From Ignavibacteria bacterium (GTDB lineage Bacteria > Bacteroidota > Ignavibacteria > Kapaibacteriales > UBA4661), in NCBI GenBank assembly GCA_014654705.1, contig JACVZY010000051.1, positions 124,001 through 188,000 on the forward strand: a stretch of DNA of 64,000 nucleotides. Reading direction: 5' to 3'. The notes below the pieces were generated by a model. It had not been told where the DNA came from, ran no database searches, and saw nothing but the letters and a program-made list of their open reading frames with translations. This document shows positions 43,033 through 52,440 of this stretch, piece by piece (position 1 is the first letter of the stretch; every line of letters starts with the position of its first letter). The translations under genes and the position numbers were made by a program.

Positions 43033-45971
43033 ACCAAGATGATTTTCGCAAAGCATTTGGCGTAAGCACGAATCTGGCTGATGCGAGGCGCACGACCTTT
43101 GCTCGACGCGCCCCAAATCATTTCTGGGGGCTTGTGTTTGCCGGATTGTTCATTGGAGCGTGCTTGGCAGTGTTTGCTTTTCGCCTTGCAACGCGCTCTG
43201 CATTTGAGCGCGAGGGCGAGCAGGAGGTTCAAGAAATTTCGGACGTGGTCTCGGTACATCGCAACGATTACGGCATAGTACATATCACGGGGCGCACCGA
43301 CAACGATGTCTATTTTGGCATTGGATACGCTCACGCGCAAGATCGTCTTTGGCAAATGGATTTTTTACGCCGCGTAGGGCGTGGTCGCTTGTCGGAAATG
43401 TTTGGCAGACGCACATTGGAGCAGGATATTTTCCTCCGCGCAATGCGCTTTGATTCTACCGCCAATGCTCTTGCTCGGCATATTTCACCGGAATCTCGTG
43501 CGGTGCTTCAGGCATATACCAATGGTGTCAATCAATACCTTGCCACGCACGAAGGGCGAATTGCCGCCGAGTTTGATGCACTCGAATATCAGCCCGAACC
43601 ATGGCGTGTGGAAGATTGCTTGCTTGTGCTGCGGCTCTGGGCATGGGAACTCAATAGCGGATTTACCGCAGACCTTGTGCTAACGGCAATCGCTGACACT
43701 ATCGGGCGAGACCGCGCATTGCAGCTTCTGCCACCGCCGGATAACGACCCGTACTTCGCGCCCACTATACTTGATTCGCTGATTCCCAATCGCCCCGCGG
43801 CAAGCATGGTGAAGACTTTACCAACACTTGATTCACTTCGAGCGGATTCTCTGCAAAAGCCCTCTACGAGTGCAACGCTTTCGCGTAATTCGGTTGTAGG
43901 GAGCGCTACTCAAAGGAGTCCTGCTCAAAGGAGTACTATTCAGAAACGCCCAACCAATCCCACCGCAACCAATCTGCTTTCTCTTGCCGAAAGCGTCCGC
44001 GAAGTAGCAAATATGCGTGGTTCGTCGCTTGGAAGTAATGCGTGGGCTGTGCGGTCATCATCATTTTATCATCCCGAACAAGATTCCTTGGGGCAACAAT
44101 ACTCTCAGAAACACCGTCACGGCGCAATACTCGCCGCCGACGCACATCTCGCACTGACGCTTCCGGCGCGGTGGTACGAAGCGCATTTGTCTTCGCCCAC
44201 GCTGAATGTGCTTGGGCACACGCTTCCGGGGCTACCCTTTGTGGTAGTCGGGCGCAATGACCGTATGGCGTGGAGCCTCGTCAATGCAATGGTGGACGAC
44301 ACCGATTTTTTTGCCGAGAGAATAGATTCCACCGACATTCGGAGATATTTTGTCATAGACAGCACAGGGAGTCGTGTTTCTATGCCATTTCGTATCGTAA
44401 CCGATACTATCAAAGTCAAGGATTCCAGCGATGCTGTCGTGGAAATGCGCTATACGCAGCGATCTTGTGTTCTGTCGGACTTGCCCTCTGGCATGAAAAA
44501 TTTTCCGGGGTTGCAAAATGCAATTCCGTGGCGAAGCAGCCTGCAAACCCCGTCATTACTCACTCGCATAGCTGACAGCACAAATGCAAGCACGCAGCGT
44601 GCCTTTCAAACGCTCACACGGCGCGAATGTCTGACCTTCCAGTGGACGGGGCAGCAAATGTCTGATGAGGCACTTACTCTCATGCGGCTTGCCAAATCGC
44701 GGTCGTGGGATGATGTCGTGAGTGCAGGAAATACATTCGCAACGCCATCGGTGAGCTGCGTTGTGGCAGATAGCGACGGCGAAGTCGGCGTCGTACCGTT
44801 TGGGATTGTGCCCAAGCGCACACCCGGAGCGCATCCGAACTTCGTGCGCAAGGGATGGGAGCAGAGTGAAGCATGGCGTGGATTTGCACGGCTCACGGAC
44901 GTTGGGCGATTGCTCAATCCGCCAAGCGGACGGGTGATTGCTGCCAATAACCCGATAACACGCAACGCTACCGTGAACGGTGAGCTGCTTCATCTCTCAC
45001 TTCTTTGGGATACACCGTCGCGGGCGTCTCGTATCGGTGAGTTTTTGCAGGATTTTGAGAACTTCTCCGTAATGGGTATGAGTATCATGCAAACAGATGC
45101 GGTCTCACACTACGCACAAATGCTTGTTCCGCATATTGTGCAGGCATTTGCGACCGTAACGGCATCGACGGTGCAATCGTTCCCTCGTAATCAATCGCAG
45201 AATCCCACGTCGCCGCCACTTACTCTGACTGAGCGCCGTGCATTGCAACTCATCGCATCGTGGAATGGAGCGCTTGAAAGCACCTCAGCGGCGGCATCGG
45301 TCTATACGGCGTTCTTGGGGCGTTATGCGTACAATACGCTTGCTGACGACCTCGGTGAGGCATTGTACCGTCAATACGTTGCCACTACACGCCTGCCGCT
45401 TCGGGCAATGCTCTCGCTCACACAAGTCTATAAGCCTGATGATTCCTTGTCTGCCGCGTGGTTCGACAAACGCCAAACGCCCCAGCAAGAATCCCGTGAT
45501 GATATTATTCGGCAGAGTTTCCTAGAGGCGGTCGCTCTCGTTCAAAAGCAGATGAATACAACCGCTGAGGTTGACTCCATTGCTACGTGGCGTTACGGGC
45601 GTTTGCACAAACTCTCTATGCGTCATATTCTAGCAAACGGCTCAGAATGGACATACCTTCCCATACGCGGCGTGGTGAATGGGCAAACCAGTGAGTATGC
45701 GGGCGACGCAACAACTATCTCTTCCGGCGAATGGTCGTTTAATCGTCCGTTCGAGGTTGCGGCGGGTGCTTCCATGCGGTTTGTGTGCGATGTGAGCGAT
45801 ACCGTTGCGTATATGATTCTGCCCAGTGGCAATACTGGAGAGATAATGACACGCAATTACAGCGACCAAACGCAACTTTGGCTTGGCGGCGGCTTATTGC
45901 CTGTCACGGTTTCGCGTGAACCAAGCGCTGCTTTCCACAAGGTATTGCGTCTTGTCCCCAAGCGTTTGTAA
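43023..45971 (+). CDS. Membrane-anchored penicillin-acylase-family hydrolase
   Basis: A 982-residue Ntn hydrolase precursor. One N-terminal membrane helix (about 33-55) anchors it, facing the periplasm. The alpha-chain region has NDYGIVHITGRTDNDVYFGI and GYAHAQDRLWQMD. The predicted autocatalytic cleavage site is before Ser338 in LGSNAWAV, which becomes the N-terminal nucleophile of the beta chain. Before it lies a Ser/Thr/Gln-rich spacer (about 278-315) with a 15-nt tandem repeat (CTCAAAGGAGT units at about 43911-43936). The family includes penicillin G acylase, quorum-signal (AHL) acylases and others; which substrate applies here is unknown. The GTG start is supported by a ribosome binding site. 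Confidence 0.9.
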   Translation: MALNQDDFRKAFGVSTNLADARRTTFARRAPNHFWGLVFAGLFIGACLAVFAFRLATRSAFEREGEQEVQEISDVVSVHRNDYGIVHITGRTDNDVYFGIGYAHAQDRLWQMDFLRRVGRGRLSEMFGRRTLEQDIFLRAMRFDSTANALARHISPESRAVLQAYTNGVNQYLATHEGRIAAEFDALEYQPEPWRVEDCLLVLRLWAWELNSGFTADLVLTAIADTIGRDRALQLLPPPDNDPYFAPTILDSLIPNRPAASMVKTLPTLDSLRADSLQKPSTSATLSRNSVVGSATQRSPAQRSTIQKRPTNPTATNLLSLAESVREVANMRGSSLGSNAWAVRSSSFYHPEQDSLGQQYSQKHRHGAILAADAHLALTLPARWYEAHLSSPTLNVLGHTLPGLPFVVVGRNDRMAWSLVNAMVDDTDFFAERIDSTDIRRYFVIDSTGSRVSMPFRIVTDTIKVKDSSDAVVEMRYTQRSCVLSDLPSGMKNFPGLQNAIPWRSSLQTPSLLTRIADSTNASTQRAFQTLTRRECLTFQWTGQQMSDEALTLMRLAKSRSWDDVVSAGNTFATPSVSCVVADSDGEVGVVPFGIVPKRTPGAHPNFVRKGWEQSEAWRGFARLTDVGRLLNPPSGRVIAANNPITRNATVNGELLHLSLLWDTPSRASRIGEFLQDFENFSVMGMSIMQTDAVSHYAQMLVPHIVQAFATVTASTVQSFPRNQSQNPTSPPLTLTERRALQLIASWNGALESTSAAASVYTAFLGRYAYNTLADDLGEALYRQYVATTRLPLRAMLSLTQVYKPDDSLSAAWFDKRQTPQQESRDDIIRQSFLEAVALVQKQMNTTAEVDSIATWRYGRLHKLSMRHILANGSEWTYLPIRGVVNGQTSEYAGDATTISSGEWSFNRPFEVAAGASMRFVCDVSDTVAYMILPSGNTGEIMTRNYSDQTQLWLGGGLLPVTVSREPSAAFHKVLRLVPKRL

Positions 45972-46046
45972 TGCTTAATTGGCAGCACTGAAAGCACAAC
46001 ATTTTTGGTGCATTGGAATTGCGTGTAACTTCGCTTCAAGAAATCG

Positions 46047-46054
46047 TATATTTG
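46047..46054 (+). promoter_or_regulatory. Candidate -7 promoter element of pyrE
   Basis: TATATTTG matches the Bacteroidota -7 consensus TAnnTTTG, 65 nt before the pyrE ATG. A TTG at 46019-46021 is a poorly spaced -33 candidate (25 nt), so only the -7 box is proposed. Confidence 0.35.
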
Positions 46055-46119
46055 TGAGAGGCGATGCGCCAGAAGCAAAGTCTCATTTTTTCTTATCCTC
46101 TTTAAGGTACTAAACGATT

Positions 46120-46656
46120 ATGACCAAAGCGGCTCTTGCGCAAGAAATTATGCACACTGCGCATCTTACCGGCAGTTTTACCCTGCGTTCCGGTGCGATA
46201 AGCAATGAGTATTTCGACAAATATCTTTTTGAAAGCAAACCACAACTTTTGCAAGCGATTGCAGAACATCTCGCACCACTTGTCCCGAAGGAAATTGAGG
46301 TGTTAGCGGGTTTGGAGATGGGCGGCATACCGATTGTAACGGCGCTTTCGCTTGCAACAGGCTTACCGGCTACATTTGTGCGCAAGAAAGCAAAGGATTA
46401 TGGTACGCGAAAATCTGCCGAAGGCGCACAGGTCTATGGCAAAACGGTACTCGTGATTGAAGACGTGATTACAAGCGGTGGTCAGGTGATTTTAAGTGCT
46501 ACCGACCTGAAAAATACGGGTGCAAATATCCATTCTGTGTTGTGCGTGATTGACCGCGAACAAGGCGGAGCGGAAAAACTCGGGGCAGCAGGACTGACGA
46601 TGAATGCCCTCTTTACGATGAGCGAACTCAAAGCAAGTGTTTCCCAAAGTGCGTAA
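46120..46656 (+). CDS. pyrE: Orotate phosphoribosyltransferase
   Basis: A 178-residue type I phosphoribosyltransferase that makes orotidine monophosphate from orotate and PRPP in pyrimidine synthesis. The PRPP-binding motif is VLVIEDVITSGGQ (about 110-122), and the flexible catalytic loop region is VRKKAKDYGTRKSAEG. The N-terminal FTLRSGAISNEYFDKYLFES is typical of the family. It is slightly shorter than E. coli PyrE (213 aa), as in many archaeal and some bacterial forms. It is followed 36 bp later by tamB. Confidence 0.93.
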   Translation: MTKAALAQEIMHTAHLTGSFTLRSGAISNEYFDKYLFESKPQLLQAIAEHLAPLVPKEIEVLAGLEMGGIPIVTALSLATGLPATFVRKKAKDYGTRKSAEGAQVYGKTVLVIEDVITSGGQVILSATDLKNTGANIHSVLCVIDREQGGAEKLGAAGLTMNALFTMSELKASVSQSA

Positions 46657-46692
46657 GCACGACCTGCTTTTCCTACATATTTTCTCGTACCA

Positions 46693-49600
46693 ATGCACGA
46701 ATTCCACTTCAATCCCTTCTTCGGTGTGCGCACACGCCGCGTGGTACGGATTGTGCTTGGGATTTTGCTGGTTTTTCTTTTGATCTGCACAACGACTGTG
46801 CTGTTGATAGTGAATGTTCCTGCAACGCGCCAATGGGTCGTAAAATTTGCTACCGAGCGCATCAATTCTGCCTTGGAAGCGGAACTTACGTTCGATGATT
46901 TCAATGGCTCGCTGCTGTACGACCTTACGCTGACCAATGTACGCCTTGTGGCGGCGGGTGACACGCTGCTTGCCGCACGGGAATTGAAATTGAGTTACGA
47001 TATTCAAATGGTCTTTGTCAGGCGTATTGCGCTGAACCACTTGCAGCTTGTGGAGCCGCGAGTGCGCTTACTTAGAGGCATGGATAGTTCGTGGAATTTT
47101 GCCCATATTCTGAAGCCGCCCGCGCCCGGTTCCACACCGAAGCCCTTTCAATGGACTGTTGCTCTACGCGACGTTTCGATAGTGAACGGCTCGATCATAA
47201 CAATAGATTCGCTGCAGTCGCTCACCGATGTCTTTCGCAATGCTTCGCAAAGTCGCTTAAATGCTGCACGGGCAAATATTTCTCACCTCAATCTTGCCCT
47301 CTCTGCCCAATTATTCATCAAAAAAAATGAGTACGCAGTTTCTCTGCATAATTGCTCGTTTCGTGAGGAATCATCAGGATTGGAGCTAAGAAATTGTACG
47401 TTTTTTGCTTCTGCCGATACCTCACGCCTTGAGGTCAATAATTTTATTCTCCAGACGGCTTCCTCGCACACGAGGGTACGGCTCATTGCCGAAAAAGTCA
47501 ATCTCTTCGCAAGCCGCCCTGCATCTGCTTTCCATCCCGATAGCCTCTCCTCCACGTTCCGCAATGCAGAGTTTCAACTCGCCATTCATGCAGATTCTGT
47601 CAGCGCCTATGAGGTGCAGCGTCTTTTGCCAGCCGCCGACGCTTTAAGTGACAGACTGGCGCTCAATCTCGATACCTACGGCACACCGGAGCAAATTTTC
47701 GTTAAGCGACTTGACATTAAGGGCGTAGAAGAGAACGATATTCCGCCCATAACGCTGCTTTCTCTGGACGGAAGTGTGCTGCAACCTTTGAAACCAAGCG
47801 CACTCAACTATTCCGTGCGGCTCAACCCCATGCGTCTTAGCGCAGCCGACGTGCGCCGCTATCTGCCGCGTGTGCCGATGCCCAATCTAAGCGGACTGGG
47901 GACGCTTGCGCTGGAACGCGGAACACTGCAAGGTACGCTGATGACTCTTACTGCGAATGTTCGCGCCGCCAGTGCTGCCGGCAATGTAGAGACCGATTGC
48001 AAATTGAGTTGGCATGATACGCTCCGTTACGAAGCCTCGCTCACAACAGAGCGCCTCAATCTTGCTGCCATCACGCAGAACAGCGAGTTACAGAGCAATT
48101 TGAACACGAAAATTAACCTCACGGGGCAAGGAGCCACGCTCGCCGCACTTATTGCAAAAGTACACGTAGAAGCCTCGCCGTCGGATATTGCCGGACGGAG
48201 TTTTGATGAGCTTGTCCTTGATGCCAACGCACACGATGGAGGAATTATCACTGTTTCGTCATTGAATGTGCATTGGAACAAAGCTGCGGACTTTTTAGCA
48301 GAAGACAATGCCGGAGAAACAGTTGCACGAGAAAGCGATGCCGATAACCTTCACAATCTTCACCAACTTCCCGCCGCCGAACTTTGGGCAAATGGTTGGA
48401 TAAACTTACAAAACCCTGCATCGCCCGCCTACAAACTGGATGCACGGGCAATGCACCTCGACCTCAGCCGTGTGCTGCTTATGCCGGACGCGGCTACGGA
48501 CGCTTCTTTCACGCTGAACGTGCTGGGAAGTGGTTTTGGGGCAGATAGCCTGCGTGGTTCGCTTAATCTTGTGACGCAAGAATTTATTACGCCCAAAAAA
48601 GCCTTCGACCCCTTTAGCATCAAAGCACGCTTGGAGCATCTGCCAACGCCTCAGAACCCGCTTTACCGCGAATTTCATTTGAACTCCGAGCTTGCGGAGG
48701 CACATTTGAAGGGTGTCTTTACGATGCCAGACTTTATTTCTTCTTTTGCGCACACGGTGGACAATTCAATTTTTCTGGTGCGCCGTAAATACCATGTGAT
48801 TCGTGATTCCCTTCAAGCTACAACCTACAACGGTTTGTACCGCCCTCGCCCGGAGCGTCTGAAACCACTTGATGTGGAGTTTGTCCTGAAGCCGCACGAC
48901 CTCACGATTTCTCGTCTTTTTAGCGGTTTTGCGAAAATTCAGTGCATCGGCGATATTCGGGGGACAATGCGTGGTAATACGCATGATTACACGTTCCGTC
49001 TGGATTCATCATCCAGAATTGATGAATTTTTCTACACCGACGGATTTACGCAGGTCAATTTTGCCGACACACGGCTACAAGCCTCCTTCCACAGCGTTGT
49101 TAATGGTGATTCACTCAATGTTGTAGCTGCTTCCGCTCGGATTCGGTCGGATTCGGTCTTTCGTTTTAATGATTTTGTGTTCCGCCACACCAAAGCCGAA
49201 GCCGATTATCGAAATAATGTATTCGCCTTTGATGTGAATTCAGTGTGGGACGATAGCCTTTTGGTGTTCTACACAAAAGCGCGACTGGACATGAACACTA
49301 AGGACGCAGCATTTGTTCTGGATAGCGCATGGATGCTCTATCGCAGCAATATGGAATGGTCGAGCGTTGGGAAAATTACGAGCGTTTTGAATAAAGAAGG
49401 CTTACTCGTGGAGAATATGACACTCCGCCGACCGAAGGCTGAAACCGTATATTTGAGCGGTTTAGTGTGGTTTGATCATTTTTCTAATGCGCTTCTAACC
49501 ATAGAATCTATGCCGCTTCAAGACATTAACCGTCTTTTTCCGCCTGCCAATCGTATTCCTACGCTCGAGCCGCTTCGTGGCACATTGGAGCGCATGGAAT

Positions 49601-51642
49601 GTCGTCTTTCGGGACTGCCTTCTAACCCGCAACTGAGCTTGCTTTTGAACTCCTCCAATGTGTTTTACAACGGTACGTATTTGGGTCGGTGTGGTATTTC
49701 GGCGACTCATCAGGATTCCACCGTACGTGGAACTGCGGAAATACAGAATCCACTTTTGATGAATGACACGCTGCATACGCTGAAAATCCGCGCCAAATCA
49801 CTCCCGCTCAATCTCTGTTTTACCGATACCGCCGAGCGTCTTGTGAGCGGTAAGCCTATCGAAATTCTTTTTGATGCAGAGCAGATGCCGCTTGGCGCAG
49901 TGGACGTTTTTGTGCCGGGCATTACAAATTTACAAGGTTATGCCGACGCGCATTTCACCATCACCGGCACCACTCCGGAGAATATCATGTATCGCGGAAA
50001 TGCCGTTATTCCACGCGCGTCATTTGTTTTTGAGGCTACTAATCTCAAGTATTATATCGAAGGCAAAGCAAGCCTGCTGAACCGCACCGTTACGGTCGAG
50101 AACGCAACTATTGCCAACGACCCGCTTGATTACGCACGCGGGAGGGCGTTTGCGAATGGGACTATCACCGTAAACGGTTTTGATATTACAGGATTCGATA
50201 TTACCGCCCGCGTACCGCAGCAGGGATTGTTTGTGCTTGGCAATGCGTCGCGTATCCCCAATCCACAGCTTTTTGGTGATGTTATTATGTCCACAGGCGA
50301 CAAACCTCTTCATTTCTATGGCTCACTGGAGCAGCCGTTTTTGCGTGGTGATGTGAACATTCTGGAAGCAAAAATCAACTTCCCTGAAATTAAAAGTGTG
50401 AAAACGGAAAACAAACTTTTTTGTTTTGAGACGGTGACCAGAGAACGTGGCGGACTGACTACCAGTGCCCGCGACTGCAACCAGCAGGAGTACGCCCTAC
50501 TCATGCCACCTACGTCATCCGCCGACTCTACGAAGGGCGCGACACGTCTTAGCGCTGCTGAACTGGCGACATTAGCGACGGAAGAAATTATTAAGGCGCA
50601 AAATGAAAATGCGACCTCGCATCCGGCAGACTCGAATGTAAGCGCTCTCAAGGTGGTCTCGGCAGAAAAGCTGCGAGCGCAGAGCGAGCAAGAAAATAAT
50701 ATGCAGGCTAACGGTGGTATTGCTGAAGAGCGCTCGCGTCTTAGCTTCGCCGATAAGATTGATTATGCGCTGAATGTGAATTTGCGAGGAAATTTTTCAG
50801 TTACAATGGACTGGGGACCGTTTGAACAGCTTGTCGCCAATCTTGCACAAGAGAACACCGACCAGCCTCTCCGCTACGTCAAAACGCCTGATGCACCCGA
50901 CGAGCACAAACTTTTTGGTGATTTGATTTTGCGCGATGGCTCCACGTACAAGTATTATCGCGTCTTCACAGCCTCCGGCAAACTCGCCTTCAATACGGGT
51001 GCAATGAGCAATCCACGGTTGAATCTGAACGCGCTTTTGCGTGGACAGCGCACAATTACTGACCGCAACGGCACGAGCGAATACATTGTCAATCTTGGCA
51101 TCACTGGCACAAAGAAAGCACCGATGCTGAAAATGAATTATTTGGTTGATAATGTGCCTGGCGTGGGTGATTCAACGAAAATTCAGAACGATGCCATTAT
51201 GCTCCTTCTCTTCGGACGGACGCAGGATGAATTTGCTCTTGGAAGTGGCTTGGGCGGGGTTACGCAGAACTATTCGTCGTCGCTTGCTTCGCGTCTTTTG
51301 ACCGACCTTCTGCAAGGCACGGGTGTTGTCCGTAGTGCCGATATTTCCTTTGGGGGCGGGCGGACAGGCGGCTTACCGCTCGACCTTTCGCAAGCACGAG
51401 TGCAGTTCACAGGAGAAATCAGTAATTTAGGGGTTCTCTGGCAGGTAGCGAATGATTTTGGCACGAATACGCCGAATACGAGTTTTTCGATTGATATTCC
51501 CTTCCGCAGTTTTCTCGACCAAGAGCTTTTCCGCAACATAGTGCTGCAAATTACCCGTTCTTCTGCAATGTCCAATTCAAGTGTGTTCTTGCGGCAGCAG
51601 CGCGAATGGGAAGTGAAGATTGGTTCGCGAAATTCGTGGTAA
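46693..51642 (+). CDS. TamB-family translocation/assembly protein
   Basis: A 1,649-residue AsmA-like/TamB protein. One N-terminal membrane helix (about 18-40, IVLGILLVFLLICTTTVLLI) anchors it in the inner membrane. The rest is a very long series of beta-strand repeats forming a hydrophobic groove across the periplasm. The C-terminal DUF490/TamB domain (about 1330-1649) includes LRDGSTYKYYRVFTASGKLA, the family's QNDAIMLLLFGRT and ARVQFTGEISNLGVLWQV. Current models give these proteins a role in moving phospholipid to the outer membrane and in beta-barrel assembly. A Ser/Thr/Ala-rich insert lies at about 1275-1335. No TamA/BamA gene is adjacent. It ends 15 bp from the convergent LRR gene. Confidence 0.9.
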   Translation: MHEFHFNPFFGVRTRRVVRIVLGILLVFLLICTTTVLLIVNVPATRQWVVKFATERINSALEAELTFDDFNGSLLYDLTLTNVRLVAAGDTLLAARELKLSYDIQMVFVRRIALNHLQLVEPRVRLLRGMDSSWNFAHILKPPAPGSTPKPFQWTVALRDVSIVNGSIITIDSLQSLTDVFRNASQSRLNAARANISHLNLALSAQLFIKKNEYAVSLHNCSFREESSGLELRNCTFFASADTSRLEVNNFILQTASSHTRVRLIAEKVNLFASRPASAFHPDSLSSTFRNAEFQLAIHADSVSAYEVQRLLPAADALSDRLALNLDTYGTPEQIFVKRLDIKGVEENDIPPITLLSLDGSVLQPLKPSALNYSVRLNPMRLSAADVRRYLPRVPMPNLSGLGTLALERGTLQGTLMTLTANVRAASAAGNVETDCKLSWHDTLRYEASLTTERLNLAAITQNSELQSNLNTKINLTGQGATLAALIAKVHVEASPSDIAGRSFDELVLDANAHDGGIITVSSLNVHWNKAADFLAEDNAGETVARESDADNLHNLHQLPAAELWANGWINLQNPASPAYKLDARAMHLDLSRVLLMPDAATDASFTLNVLGSGFGADSLRGSLNLVTQEFITPKKAFDPFSIKARLEHLPTPQNPLYREFHLNSELAEAHLKGVFTMPDFISSFAHTVDNSIFLVRRKYHVIRDSLQATTYNGLYRPRPERLKPLDVEFVLKPHDLTISRLFSGFAKIQCIGDIRGTMRGNTHDYTFRLDSSSRIDEFFYTDGFTQVNFADTRLQASFHSVVNGDSLNVVAASARIRSDSVFRFNDFVFRHTKAEADYRNNVFAFDVNSVWDDSLLVFYTKARLDMNTKDAAFVLDSAWMLYRSNMEWSSVGKITSVLNKEGLLVENMTLRRPKAETVYLSGLVWFDHFSNALLTIESMPLQDINRLFPPANRIPTLEPLRGTLERMECRLSGLPSNPQLSLLLNSSNVFYNGTYLGRCGISATHQDSTVRGTAEIQNPLLMNDTLHTLKIRAKSLPLNLCFTDTAERLVSGKPIEILFDAEQMPLGAVDVFVPGITNLQGYADAHFTITGTTPENIMYRGNAVIPRASFVFEATNLKYYIEGKASLLNRTVTVENATIANDPLDYARGRAFANGTITVNGFDITGFDITARVPQQGLFVLGNASRIPNPQLFGDVIMSTGDKPLHFYGSLEQPFLRGDVNILEAKINFPEIKSVKTENKLFCFETVTRERGGLTTSARDCNQQEYALLMPPTSSADSTKGATRLSAAELATLATEEIIKAQNENATSHPADSNVSALKVVSAEKLRAQSEQENNMQANGGIAEERSRLSFADKIDYALNVNLRGNFSVTMDWGPFEQLVANLAQENTDQPLRYVKTPDAPDEHKLFGDLILRDGSTYKYYRVFTASGKLAFNTGAMSNPRLNLNALLRGQRTITDRNGTSEYIVNLGITGTKKAPMLKMNYLVDNVPGVGDSTKIQNDAIMLLLFGRTQDEFALGSGLGGVTQNYSSSLASRLLTDLLQGTGVVRSADISFGGGRTGGLPLDLSQARVQFTGEISNLGVLWQVANDFGTNTPNTSFSIDIPFRSFLDQELFRNIVLQITRSSAMSNSSVFLRQQREWEVKIGSRNSW

Positions 51643-51657
51643 GTGCTGAATTGGCTC

Positions 51658-52416
51658 TTACTTGATGGTTACATTTGGTAAAAGCTCTTTAATGCGCAGC
51701 AATTCTACATCCGAAAAAAGATTTCCACTGAGGCGTAGTTCGCGCAAATTGACAAGATTCTCAATGCCAAGCGGAAGCGTGGTGAGGTTATTACCCGTCA
51801 AATCAAGAATCATAAGGCTGGAAAGTTTACCGACTTCGGGCGGCAGGGTTTCGATTTGATTGTTGTCTAAGTATAATTCTCGCAAATGTCGCAGCCAGCC
51901 AATGCTGGGCGGAATATAGGTCAGATAATTCCGGCTTAAATATAAAATTTGAACGTTGGTCATGCTACCAATGAGCGAGGGAATATCTTCTAATTCGTTA
52001 TCACTAACGTCGAAAAGACGTATATTGGTGAGTTTCCCAATATCGGCAGGGAGCTTGCTAATGCGATTACGTCGTGCGTAGAAGGTTTGTAGATTCGTCA
52101 AATTCCCGATGCTTGTTGGCAGCCCACGAAGATTATTACGGTTCAAATACAACTCTTGCAAATTATACAAGTCCGCAATTTTAGGCGTAAGGTCGTTCAA
52201 TTTGTGAATGTCAAGGTCAAGACGAAAAACATGGTCTCTGTCCTCAAATGCCTTGTCGAGTGCCTTGTAGATAGGAAGCGCAGCCAGTTGCGCAGAGTCT
52301 AGTATTTTTGAAGACTTCGGCGATGAGCCTTGCGCCAACGCAGTATGCGGCAACGTCGTAACACTAGAAATAGCGGTCACTACAAGTGCAATGATCAACA
52401 ATTGTTTATGTATCAT
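51658..52416 (-). CDS. Secreted leucine-rich-repeat protein
   Basis: A 252-residue exported protein. After the signal peptide (ALAQ) and a short N-terminal helix region come about seven LRR units of 23 residues with the consensus LPxxIGxLxxLxxLxLxxN (for example NLTNLQTFYARRNRISKLPA and LSSLMILDLTGNNLTTLPLG). They are of the bacterial/plant-type class. Such proteins usually mediate protein binding in the periplasm or at the surface. The ATG at 52416 begins the signal peptide; a TTG at 52437 is unlikely. It is 24 bp downstream of creD on the same strand, so possibly cotranscribed; partners are unknown. Confidence 0.88.
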   Translation of the reverse strand: MIHKQLLIIALVVTAISSVTTLPHTALAQGSSPKSSKILDSAQLAALPIYKALDKAFEDRDHVFRLDLDIHKLNDLTPKIADLYNLQELYLNRNNLRGLPTSIGNLTNLQTFYARRNRISKLPADIGKLTNIRLFDVSDNELEDIPSLIGSMTNVQILYLSRNYLTYIPPSIGWLRHLRELYLDNNQIETLPPEVGKLSSLMILDLTGNNLTTLPLGIENLVNLRELRLSGNLFSDVELLRIKELLPNVTIK

Positions 52417-52440
52417 GGGAATCCTCAGCAGCTTCAATAA

